64,000 nt of DNA. Source: Massilia sp. UMI-21 (GTDB taxonomy: Bacteria > Pseudomonadota > Gammaproteobacteria > Burkholderiales > Burkholderiaceae_D). Position 1 is the first letter of the stretch, and each line of letters starts with the position of its first letter. Position numbers and translations under genes: made by a program. Shown here piece by piece: positions 33,536-40,696 of this stretch. Below the pieces are notes generated by a model. It did not search any database and was not told the origin of the DNA. It saw only the letters and a list, made by a program, of their open reading frames with translations. The DNA lies in contig CP063848.1 of the NCBI GenBank assembly GCA_015277795.1, positions 2,480,001 to 2,544,000 on the forward strand, given 5' to 3'.

Positions 33536-34604
33536 GGCTCTGTCAGCGTTAACTATGGATGAGGCGTGAACTGCTGAGCATCTTCCTGGTCGAACACCTG
33601 TCTCCATCGACAGGAAGCGGCCGTGAAAACACCCAGCTTCAAGAAATGGTTCGCGCGGCTGCCCGCGCTGAACGGGGCGCAGCGCCAACAAACACTGGCG
33701 GCATTGCATCCGGCTGCGGGGCTGGACCGGATCGTCGCCCTCATCGAGCAGATCCGCGCACCCCAACGCGCATGTCCGCGCTGCGCCTGCACGCGCTGCT
33801 ACCGGCACGGCCATGCCAATGGCCTGCAGCGCTACCGCTGCCGGGAATGCGGCCGCAGCTTCAACGACCTGAGCGGCACGCCTTTTGCGCGGCTGCGGCT
33901 GCGCGAAAAATGGCTCGACTACCTGGACGCATTGATCGGGGCCACATCGGTGCGCCGCGCCGCCCTCGACGTCGGCGTGCACCGCAACACCGCGTTTCGC
34001 TGGCGCCACCGCTTCGTCGACCGGGTCAAGCACGACCAACCAGAGCAACTGAGCGGCATCGTCGAGGCCGATGAAATGTTCATCCTGGAATCGCAAAAGG
34101 GCGCGCGCAAGCTGGACCGGGCGCCGAGAAAGCGTGGCGGCGCGGCACGCAAACGCGGCGTCTCGAACGAGCTCGACTGCATCCTGGTGGCACGCGACCG
34201 CGCCAGGCAGACCATCGGCGCATTGGTCGGGCGCGGGGCCTTGAAGACGGCGCACCTGGAACGCCACCTGCTGCCCAGGCTCGACCGGCAAGCACTCCTG
34301 GTCAGCGACGCCAATGCCGCCTACCGGGCGTTCTCACGCAAAAATGGGATCGCCCACCAGGCGGTCAACCTGCGCGCCGGCGTGCGGGTGCGCCGCCACG
34401 CCGCCATCGCCATCCACGTCCAGAACGTCAACGCTTTCCATCAGCGTCTGCGCGACTGGCTGGCCCGCTTTCGCGGCGTGGCATCGCGCTATCTGCCGAA
34501 TTACCTGGGCTGGCACCGGGCGCTCGACGGAACACAGTTAATTACTGCGGAACAGTTCTTACGCATCGCAATCGGGGTCATCAATAGATAAAGGTAACAG
34601 CGCC
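33536..34604 (+). mobile_element. IS1595-family insertion sequence, apparently intact
   Basis: Ends are 29-base imperfect inverted repeats: the left begins GGCTCTGTCAGCGTTAACTA (33536) and the right, read inward, GGCGCTGTTACCTTTATCTA (34604). About two thirds of positions match. It contains one full transposase gene. Flanks are T-runs on both sides (T7 and T6), probably the target duplication within the T-tract; the exact duplicated length cannot be read from a homopolymer. Confidence 0.82.
33623..34591 (+). CDS. IS1595-family transposase (ISXO2-like)
   Basis: 322 residues. Zinc ribbon at the N-terminus (C-P-R-C, then C-R-E-C-G-R) and an HTH (V-R-R-A-A-L-D-V-G-V-H). The DDE-type core has E-A-D-E-M-F, V-S-D-A-N-A-A-Y and N-V-N-A-F-H-Q-R-L in the order usual for the family; Y-L-P-N-Y-L-G-W-H is typical of its C-terminus. 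Frame is intact, so the element may still move. The stop lies within the right inverted repeat. Confidence 0.9.
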   Translation: MKTPSFKKWFARLPALNGAQRQQTLAALHPAAGLDRIVALIEQIRAPQRACPRCACTRCYRHGHANGLQRYRCRECGRSFNDLSGTPFARLRLREKWLDYLDALIGATSVRRAALDVGVHRNTAFRWRHRFVDRVKHDQPEQLSGIVEADEMFILESQKGARKLDRAPRKRGGAARKRGVSNELDCILVARDRARQTIGALVGRGALKTAHLERHLLPRLDRQALLVSDANAAYRAFSRKNGIAHQAVNLRAGVRVRRHAAIAIHVQNVNAFHQRLRDWLARFRGVASRYLPNYLGWHRALDGTQLITAEQFLRIAIGVINR

Positions 34605-34689
34605 TTTTTTGCTACCGGTTCATTGCTGAGATTGCAAAGTTGCCGTTCCAATCCAACAAGGCCGACGGTATGCTAGAATCTCGCCCGCT

Positions 34690-34776
34690 GCCCGGATGGT
34701 GAAACTGGTAGACACCCGGGACTTAAAATCCCGTGCTCGAAAGGGCGTGCCGGTTCGATCCCGGCTCCGGGCACCA
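34690..34776 (+). tRNA. tRNA-Leu(UAA); prophage attachment gene
   Basis: Acceptor GCCCGGA pairs TCCGGGC (34766-34772); discriminator A and encoded CCA follow. The anticodon stem CGGGA/TCCCG encloses loop CTTAAAA, anticodon UAA. A long variable arm and the T-loop GGTTCGATCCC are present. The integrase gene begins 142 bases downstream, so the prophage is integrated at its 3' end and keeps the tRNA whole. Confidence 0.96.
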
Positions 34777-34917
34777 CTGTCAAGTGTTGCTTTCTTGTTT
34801 TTCTCGCTTAGTCTTTGATTTGCAAGGCATCCCGCCAACAACGCGGCGATGCCTTTTTGTTTTTCGCGCTTCCTTTCTGATACCATTTGCCAAAAATTAC
34901 CAAAGGGATTGGCAAAA

Positions 34918-35883
34918 ATGGCAGCGCCGAAGAAGGAAGGCAGCGTCTGGCGGCACCGAATCATGGTGCGCGGACAGCGAGTCTCGGGGACATTCAACAC
35001 CAAGGCTGCCGCGCTGGCCTGGGAGGCAGAGCAGCGTATCCAGATCAAAGAAGGGAAGTTGGCGCCGACTAGCAAGACCTTGCGCGATGCCTTTGAGCGC
35101 TACGAGCTTGAGGTGTCGAAGAAGAAGCGCAGCTATGCGAACGAGTCGAAGCGCCTGGCCTGGTTCAGCACCACGGCGCTGGCCGACAAGAAGATTGCCG
35201 AGGTCAAGCCGGCGGACATTGCGGCGTGGCGCGACGGGCGCCTGCAGGAGGTGAAGGGCTCGACCGTCAACCGCGACATGAACCTGCTGTCGCATGTCTT
35301 TACGGTTGCCCGGCGGGAATGGGGATGGTTGAAGGAGAGCCCGACCAAAGACGTCGAGCGGCCGAAGGATCCGCCGCACCGCGACAGGCGGATCAGCGAC
35401 ACCGAGATCGACGCGCTGTGCCTGCAGCTCGGCTGGGACCGACAGAAGCCGACCGCGCCGGCCACCAAGCAGCAGCGGATCGCGGTCGCCTTCCTGTTTG
35501 CGATTGAGACCGCCATGCGGGCTGGCGAAATCTGCGCGCTCAGCAAGGGTGATGTGCACGGCAGGGTGGCGCGTCTGCACATGACGAAGAACGGGCGCCC
35601 GCGGGATGTGCCGCTGTCGGCATACGCGCTCGAGCTCTGGAAGCTGGTGCCGGGCGGCTTCGATCTCACGCCGGCGATCCTTGATGCACTGTTTCGCAAA
35701 GCCAAGAAGAACGCCGGCATTGAAGGGCTGACGTTCCACGACACCCGGCACGAGGCAATCACTCGCCTCGCCCAGAAGCTCGACGTCTTGGACCTTGCCA
35801 GGATGGTCGGCCACACAAACATCAACCAGCTGCGCACCTACTACAATGCGACGGCTGAGGACATCGCATCGCGGCTTGACTGA
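34918..35883 (+). CDS. int: Phage tyrosine-recombinase integrase
   Basis: 321 residues with an N-terminal arm-binding part, a SAM-like core-binding domain (60-150) and the catalytic domain. Active site: Arg201 (A-M-R-A-G-E), His274-Arg277 (H-D-T-R-H), His299 (V-G-H-T-N) and Tyr308 (T-Y-Y-N). ATG 34918 was taken because AAAGGG lies upstream; the frame is open to 34849, but that part reads like non-coding flank of the tRNA. Catalyses insertion at and excision from tRNA-Leu. Confidence 0.94.
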   Translation: MAAPKKEGSVWRHRIMVRGQRVSGTFNTKAAALAWEAEQRIQIKEGKLAPTSKTLRDAFERYELEVSKKKRSYANESKRLAWFSTTALADKKIAEVKPADIAAWRDGRLQEVKGSTVNRDMNLLSHVFTVARREWGWLKESPTKDVERPKDPPHRDRRISDTEIDALCLQLGWDRQKPTAPATKQQRIAVAFLFAIETAMRAGEICALSKGDVHGRVARLHMTKNGRPRDVPLSAYALELWKLVPGGFDLTPAILDALFRKAKKNAGIEGLTFHDTRHEAITRLAQKLDVLDLARMVGHTNINQLRTYYNATAEDIASRLD

Positions 35884-35926
35884 TCCCGCTCATCCGGCCC
35901 GGCGCCGGCCCTGTTACCATCGCCCG

Positions 35927-36091
35927 ATGCATACCCGAACTGACCGCCTGACAGCCGCGCGCGTTGACGCGGCCCTGAACATCGCCGCATCGCACGGCGT
36001 CTTCGCCGGCGCCCGCGCGCTCTTCCAACTCGGGCTGCCGCTCGACTTTGCCCGCCGGGTGCTGCTGCATCCTAGCCGCCGGCGCGCGTAG
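35927..36091 (+). CDS. 54-residue phage ORF
   Basis: Small basic protein, mostly one amphipathic helical region (A-A-R-V-D-A-A-L-N-I-A and F-A-R-R-V-L-L-H). It reads with the integrase and lies 43 bases after it. No ribosome site of note and no known family; it resembles short ORFs that often follow integrases in Burkholderiales prophages. Could be an excision or regulatory factor. Confidence 0.5.
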   Translation: MHTRTDRLTAARVDAALNIAASHGVFAGARALFQLGLPLDFARRVLLHPSRRRA

Positions 36092-36122
36092 CCCTGATCC
36101 TGCGCCGCCCTGGCCCGCGCCG

Positions 36123-36626
36123 CTACTTTGCGCTCACCGCCTGACAGGCTTCGAAGCGTTCGACGACGCGCTCGTATCGCCGCACGAGTCCGCCAACGTC
36201 TGCGGCGATGCCGAGAAGATCAGCAGCAGTCTCGGGCACAATGCTCGGTCCTTCGCTGTCAGCCTGAGGTCCGCCGGCAGCGGGTCGATCACCGGCCGGG
36301 GCGGCGCCTGGTACTGCCCCTGTTGGGCAGCGCAGCCGGTCAACGCCAGCGCGCACGCGACGCTGAGCAGCTTCGAGATTCGTTGCATATTCCTTCTCCT
36401 TGGTAAATGCCACGGCGTCCTTGTCGCGCAGCTGGGCGCGCAGGTCGGCTTCGGTTTTGCGGTAAGCCGCGGTCTGGCGGTCGAGCTCAGCCCGGCCAGC
36501 GGCGACAGCGGCGTCGTGGCCGGCCTGGTAGCGCTCGGCGCCGTAGTGGCGCAAGCCGAACCACGCGCCCAGCAGGGTGATCACGAGCAGCATCGTTGCG
36601 CCGGCCAGTCGTTCCAGGGCAGTCAT
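36123..36626 (-). CDS. Rz: Rz-type i-spanin
   Basis: 167 residues. An N-terminal membrane span (M-L-L-V-I-T-L-L-G-A-W-F) is followed by a long periplasmic coiled coil. It overlaps the endolysin stop (ATGA). The Rz1 lipoprotein gene lies inside it in another frame, the classic arrangement. With Rz1 it bridges inner and outer membranes at lysis. Confidence 0.9.
   Translation of the reverse strand: MTALERLAGATMLLVITLLGAWFGLRHYGAERYQAGHDAAVAAGRAELDRQTAAYRKTEADLRAQLRDKDAVAFTKEKEYATNLEAAQRRVRAGVDRLRCPTGAVPGAAPAGDRPAAGGPQADSEGPSIVPETAADLLGIAADVGGLVRRYERVVERFEACQAVSAK
36134..36388 (-). CDS. Rz1: Rz1-type o-spanin lipoprotein, nested in Rz
   Basis: 84 residues with a lipobox L-T-G-C (Cys19) and a proline-rich mature start (A-P-P-R-P-V-I-D-P-L-P). 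Wholly inside the Rz gene in a different frame. A strong GGAGAAGG precedes its ATG. Acylated protein of the outer membrane that binds the end of Rz. Confidence 0.9.
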   Translation of the reverse strand: MQRISKLLSVACALALTGCAAQQGQYQAPPRPVIDPLPADLRLTAKDRALCPRLLLIFSASPQTLADSCGDTSASSNASKPVRR

Positions 36627-37102
36627 GGCAGACCCCGCCGGCACAGTTCGCGCTCTGCCTGGCGCCGGCGGGTCAGGCCGCGCACCTCCTTGCCGCCGAC
36701 CTTGTTCCACATGAGCAGCGCATCGCAGGCGCCGGCCATGTTGCCGGCGGCGGCCCGGCGCGCCATGCTCGAGCGGCAGAACGCGGCGACGCCGATGTTG
36801 TACGCCGCATCCACGAAGGCCACCTTCTGGCCGTCCGTCAGTCGGTCCATGGGGATGCAGCGCGCGATGCCGGCGGCGTGCCACTCCAGGTCCCGGTCGA
36901 GCTGCGCGCGGCACTGCGCCGGCGTGTAGGCCTTGCCAAACTGCGCATCCTCCGTCGCCCCGGTGCAGTAGGTCAGCGTCCCGCCCAGGTCCCGGTAAGT
37001 GGTCAGCTCGGTTCCCTCCCATGCCGGCGTAAATGCCAGCAGGGCGGCTGCGGCGACGGCGCCGACCAGGGCGCCGAGCCCTTTACGCTGGGTCGGGTTC
37101 AC
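36623..37102 (-). CDS. Phage lysozyme (GH24 endolysin), SAR type
   Basis: 159 residues. The N-terminal weak hydrophobic segment rich in Gly and Ala (9-25) is a signal-anchor-release sequence rather than a cleaved signal. Catalytic Glu29 (W-E-G), Asp38 and Thr44 follow the GH24 spacing. Starts with GTG overlapping the holin stop (GTGA). Cuts the glycan chain of peptidoglycan when released from the membrane. Confidence 0.92.
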   Translation of the reverse strand: MNPTQRKGLGALVGAVAAAALLAFTPAWEGTELTTYRDLGGTLTYCTGATEDAQFGKAYTPAQCRAQLDRDLEWHAAGIARCIPMDRLTDGQKVAFVDAAYNIGVAAFCRSSMARRAAAGNMAGACDALLMWNKVGGKEVRGLTRRRQAERELCRRGLP

Positions 37103-37332
37103 TTGGCGCCCTCCAGCTGCGCCAGGCGCACTTCGCGTTCGCGCTGATCCAGATCGGCCAGCTTCTGCTCGCGGGCGTTCTTCTTGGACGTGTACCAGGC
37201 GTTCAGCCCGAACGTCAGCAGCGCGGTCACGATACCGACGATGATGCCGACTTCGGTGAGGGTAAGGGACGCGCCGACCGACACGACGCCGCCGGCGTAG
37301 CTGCCCACTTCGGGCGCAGAGATTTTGCTCAT
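37099..37332 (-). CDS. Phage holin, HP1-like
   Basis: 77 residues: one or two weak spans (A-G-G-V-V-S-V-G-A and V-G-I-I-V-G-I-V-T-A-L-L), then a charged tail rich in Arg, Glu and Lys. First gene of the holin-endolysin-spanin cassette and coupled to the endolysin. Triggers lysis by opening or depolarising the inner membrane, which also frees SAR endolysins. Confidence 0.85.
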   Translation of the reverse strand: MSKISAPEVGSYAGGVVSVGASLTLTEVGIIVGIVTALLTFGLNAWYTSKKNAREQKLADLDQREREVRLAQLEGAK

Positions 37333-37351
37333 GGGTGCCTTTCGATAGGCG

Positions 37352-37675
37352 TTAAAAAACCCGCTCGGGGCGGGCTTCGGTGGTGGCTGCGTCGTTTCTC
37401 ATCGACGGCGGAAAGTGGTATCGCGTCAGCTCCTTCTTGTGAGCGTTGACGCAATGACCGGGGCCCTGCCAGTAGAACAGCGCATCGATGACGACGCGCC
37501 AGAACTTGTAGGGGTAGCGGTGGCCGAGCCGACCGCAGCGCGCCGAGAGCGTTTCGTCTGGCCACAGTTCGGCGCTGGCCGGATGCATGATGAAGCCGAG
37601 CACCATGCCCAGCGTCTGATCGATCGAGATCAGGATGAAGATGAAGTTCTGCCAGATCCTGCCGAGTTTGCCCAT
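37352..37675 (-). CDS. Small phage protein of lysis region, membrane-associated
   Basis: 107 residues. One hydrophobic stretch (F-I-F-I-L-I-S-I-D-Q-T-L-G) is followed by P-D-E-T-L-S-A-R, a motif shared by short ORFs near lysis genes of many prophages. Very strong ribosome site TAGGAGG. Function unknown. Its coding end doubles as a terminator hairpin. Confidence 0.7.
   Translation of the reverse strand: MGKLGRIWQNFIFILISIDQTLGMVLGFIMHPASAELWPDETLSARCGRLGHRYPYKFWRVVIDALFYWQGPGHCVNAHKKELTRYHFPPSMRNDAATTEARPERVF
37354..37374 (-). terminator. Intrinsic terminator overlapping end of the 37352-37675 gene
   Basis: On the minus strand CCCGC/GCGGG stem (37374-37360) runs into six T (37359-37354), and the stop codon TAA is formed by the end of the T-run. 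It separates tail genes from the lysis cassette, so lysis needs read-through or its own promoter. Confidence 0.75.
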
Positions 37676-37683
37676 ACCGCCTC

Positions 37684-38163
37684 CTAGAGAGTTGCTGCGT
37701 GAATGAAAAGTGCGTCGAGTGCCGCTTCGTCCAAGCCCAGCGCGGCGCCGATCTGGATGACGAGCGGCCGCGTGCGGACGAACTCCAGCGAGTCGGCCCA
37801 TTCGATTTCAGCCATGCGGCGCGCGGTCTCGTCGGGGATGGCTGCGATTGCGATCGGCACGTCGTCGAGCAGGCCCTCCAAGAGCAGGGCTTGCCGGGCC
37901 TGGCGGCGGGTGACGGTCTGCGGCACCGCCGGCGGCGCAGGCTCAGCCGGCGGCAACAGCTCCAGCCCGTCACGCGCCTCGGTAGCGCGGTAGTTGACCC
38001 ATGCCGGCGCGAGCGTTTCGTCGATGACCAGCATGCGGTCGGCGTGCTCCTCGGGCGGCACTTGCAGGTAGCAGCCGTCGAGCGTGCCGTCAGCGGCGAA
38101 GGTGACGTAGCGAAGTGGTTGCGGCGGTGCGTCCGGGGTGTTGGGGGTGTTGAGGTTTTCCAC
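37684..38163 (-). CDS. Phage tail-fibre-associated protein
   Basis: 159 residues, acidic and Pro-rich, starting with GTG that shares one base with the stop of the fibre gene upstream. Position right after a fibre gene is that of a fibre assembly chaperone, and Y-R-A-T-E-A-R fits that idea only loosely. No firm family. Confidence 0.55.
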   Translation of the reverse strand: MENLNTPNTPDAPPQPLRYVTFAADGTLDGCYLQVPPEEHADRMLVIDETLAPAWVNYRATEARDGLELLPPAEPAPPAVPQTVTRRQARQALLLEGLLDDVPIAIAAIPDETARRMAEIEWADSLEFVRTRPLVIQIGAALGLDEAALDALFIHAATL

Positions 38164-39170
38164 TATGCGACTTTCTCGAAAGTGAGTTCGGCATAAACTT
38201 CGTTGTACACGAGACCCGACGGATAACCTTGTCCGTGCGAGCCGCCACTGGCCGAAACAAAATGCTGAAGTTCAAAAGTGGTTGCGACACTCAGCACTGT
38301 GTTGCGCGTTTGGATTATCGAGTCTGTTTGAACGGAGCCCGCATACTCGCTGGTTCCTATCTCAAACAGGCTGTTTGCAGTCACATTCCAAAGGGCGATG
38401 CGATGTGCTGTTGTGTTGTAGGCCGGTGCTCGGGCGAAGACGTTGTAGGTCCCTGCTGGCACGGTAACGCGGTTGGCGGCAAGCGACGCTCCGCTGATGT
38501 CGTTTCGCTTAACCGCGTTTAAAACTCGCACGTTCGGCGTCGATCCGGCATTGGTAAACAGCCCGCCTGTCGTCCCGACGCTCTTTTCATCACGAACGTA
38601 AATCGTCGGGGCCTTGAGGTCGGCGGCTGCTCCGGTGTCGCCCTTGTCTCCGGTGCGCGAGAACGAAACCACGACCAAGCCGGCTTGAGCGAACGGGTTT
38701 GCTACGCTGCTCGCCACAGGGGTGGTGTAGAAGGTTCGATAACCAGTCGTCGCCGCGCGACCCGTAACTGCCAAGAGCAGCCATTTAGACGGATCGGCCG
38801 CGTTACGCAGCAGAAGATGCCCTTTGATCGTACTCGTGGACGAGTCGAAAAGGTCGAGGATCACAGAGTTGTTGACGCCATCCGCGCCGATCTCGTCGAG
38901 CACAACGGCGTTCGCCAGGTTCTGCGTCGCGGTTGCGAGGCGCATCCAACCGGCGGTAGGGTCGGTCGTTGCAGTGCCAGCGTCGAACTTGTACTGCAGC
39001 GAGAAAGCGCTGCCGGACCCCGCTGAGCTCATGATCGCAGCAAGCGCGTTTTCCTGATTCGCTCGCAGCACCATGGTCTCAAGCACATAGGCCCAGTTAG
39101 CATCGAATGTCGCCTGATCTTGCGACTGGTTCGGCAACTTGCTCAGGTCGGTCAGAGCGGTAATTGTCAC
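38163..39170 (-). CDS. Phage tail fibre protein
   Basis: 335 residues, Ser/Thr/Ala/Gly-rich. It has a short collagen-like G-D-K-G-D-T-G near residue 173 and a beta-rich C-terminal half. It begins with GTG inside the previous stop (GTGA). Such mixed fibre proteins bind the host surface. No catalytic motif. C-terminal domain not recognised. Confidence 0.75.
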   Translation of the reverse strand: MTITALTDLSKLPNQSQDQATFDANWAYVLETMVLRANQENALAAIMSSAGSGSAFSLQYKFDAGTATTDPTAGWMRLATATQNLANAVVLDEIGADGVNNSVILDLFDSSTSTIKGHLLLRNAADPSKWLLLAVTGRAATTGYRTFYTTPVASSVANPFAQAGLVVVSFSRTGDKGDTGAAADLKAPTIYVRDEKSVGTTGGLFTNAGSTPNVRVLNAVKRNDISGASLAANRVTVPAGTYNVFARAPAYNTTAHRIALWNVTANSLFEIGTSEYAGSVQTDSIIQTRNTVLSVATTFELQHFVSASGGSHGQGYPSGLVYNEVYAELTFEKVA

Positions 39171-40696
39171 GAAAGCACCCCTTCAATTTGCAAAGCCATC
39201 TTCGACCGAGGGTAGGACTCGATCACTTTTTTGAAACTGCTGTAGCGGCCGACCAGGACCGTGTCGGGCCGGCTGGCCGCGCCGATCCAGGCCACCGTCT
39301 TCTGCTTCCAGGCGATCATCTGCTCTTCCGCTTCGACGATTTTCTCGGTATCAATCGACACGTCCATGGACATCAACTTCCGGTAGCCTCGCTCGACTGT
39401 GGAGCTACTGCCATCCGTATTGAACAAGGTGGTCGAGTAGTCCTTGATCTCGGTGGACAGGCCGATCAGGGTCGGGCCTGGCTCGACGATAGGTCCGATC
39501 AGGCACATGCCGCACCTGGCGATGCCACCGGGCTTCCGAATGCTGACCGTGACCACGCCATTGAAGAAGATCGGCAGGCTCAGCGACAGGAACAGTGTCC
39601 TACGCCGAATGCGGTTGAAGCCCCAGCGAAAAAAGCTACTATTCGAAGTCGACACGACGAGGCTTGCGGTCTCGCGGTAGACCACGCCGAAGTTCGGCAC
39701 TACCACGGAAATGCCGATCTCGGTCGCGTCGAGGTTGCCCAGCAACAGGCCTTGAGCGATCGCGCGCGGCGAGAGCACGACCGTGACCTCCTCCGCGTTG
39801 CTGGTCTGCGTGTTGTTCCGGTCGTCGAACATTGCATAGCGGTTCGTGGCGCCGAGCTTGAGCCACTTCGACGCATCCGTCAGCGGGGCCGTATTGGCCG
39901 CCGCCAGAGACTCGTAGGCCACGTGCGCGGCGTCGCGGACCTTGGCGCCAAGCGCGTAGGTGCCGGCCGCCCACAGCGGCTCAGGTTCGGCCACGTTGGA
40001 ATACAGCAGGCCAGCGGTCGAGCTGATGACATCAGCGGCGCGGGTGACCGCCGAGGCGAACGTCGGGATGCAGAACGATGGACGATTTCCCCGCTCAAGC
40101 TGCGCACCGTAGATGTGGTAAACCTGCCCGGGCGTGCCGAACAAGCCGACGCCGATCAGCCCGGTGTTGGCAAGCTGCCCCGCCGCGAGCGCGAACGACA
40201 ACCGCCGCCAAGTCGTGCCTACCGCCTCGACCGCGCCGACTTTGGTCGCCAAGCTGACATTGCTGATCGCAAGGTTGATCGTAGCCGTACCGCTAGGCAC
40301 CTTGACCCACAAGGAATAAACCCAATCGAGCGAAGCGTCAGCAGGGTCGGCGGCGATCTGCGACAGGTAGGCGAAATTACCAGTGCTCGTCGCGTGGGTG
40401 TACGCCGAGGCGGTCATTGATCCGTCCACCCACGCAACAGTGCCCTCGGACAGTGCGCCGTTCGTGCCAGCCTTCCATACGTTGGAAAAACTGAACTGGT
40501 TTGAGCGGCTCAGGATGTTCGTTGCAGCCGCTTCCACCAGCGCATACGGCGGCTTGCTCAAGTCGGTCGGGTCATACGTCACCCGCAGCTCATTCGGGCC
40601 TGCCGTCCGCAGCACGCCATCCCGGTCCCAATACGTGGCCGAGCTGGCGCGCGCGAAGGCTGCATCTCCCATCGTTACAGGATCAACAACAATCAT
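39167..40696 (-). CDS. Phage structural protein with carbohydrate-binding/LamG-like region
   Basis: 509 residues. The N-terminus (A-F-A-R-A-S-S-A-T-Y-W-D-R-D-G-V, then L-V-E-A-A-A-T-N) is a pattern frequent in phage fibre and spike proteins. A jelly-roll-like region (100-215) follows, with S-L-W-V-K-V-P. The C-terminal 200 residues contain hydrophobic strands of unknown kind. It is coupled to the tape measure (ATGA overlap). Likely part of the tail tip or a receptor-binding protein. Confidence 0.7.
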   Translation of the reverse strand: MIVVDPVTMGDAAFARASSATYWDRDGVLRTAGPNELRVTYDPTDLSKPPYALVEAAATNILSRSNQFSFSNVWKAGTNGALSEGTVAWVDGSMTASAYTHATSTGNFAYLSQIAADPADASLDWVYSLWVKVPSGTATINLAISNVSLATKVGAVEAVGTTWRRLSFALAAGQLANTGLIGVGLFGTPGQVYHIYGAQLERGNRPSFCIPTFASAVTRAADVISSTAGLLYSNVAEPEPLWAAGTYALGAKVRDAAHVAYESLAAANTAPLTDASKWLKLGATNRYAMFDDRNNTQTSNAEEVTVVLSPRAIAQGLLLGNLDATEIGISVVVPNFGVVYRETASLVVSTSNSSFFRWGFNRIRRRTLFLSLSLPIFFNGVVTVSIRKPGGIARCGMCLIGPIVEPGPTLIGLSTEIKDYSTTLFNTDGSSSTVERGYRKLMSMDVSIDTEKIVEAEEQMIAWKQKTVAWIGAASRPDTVLVGRYSSFKKVIESYPRSKMALQIEGVLS

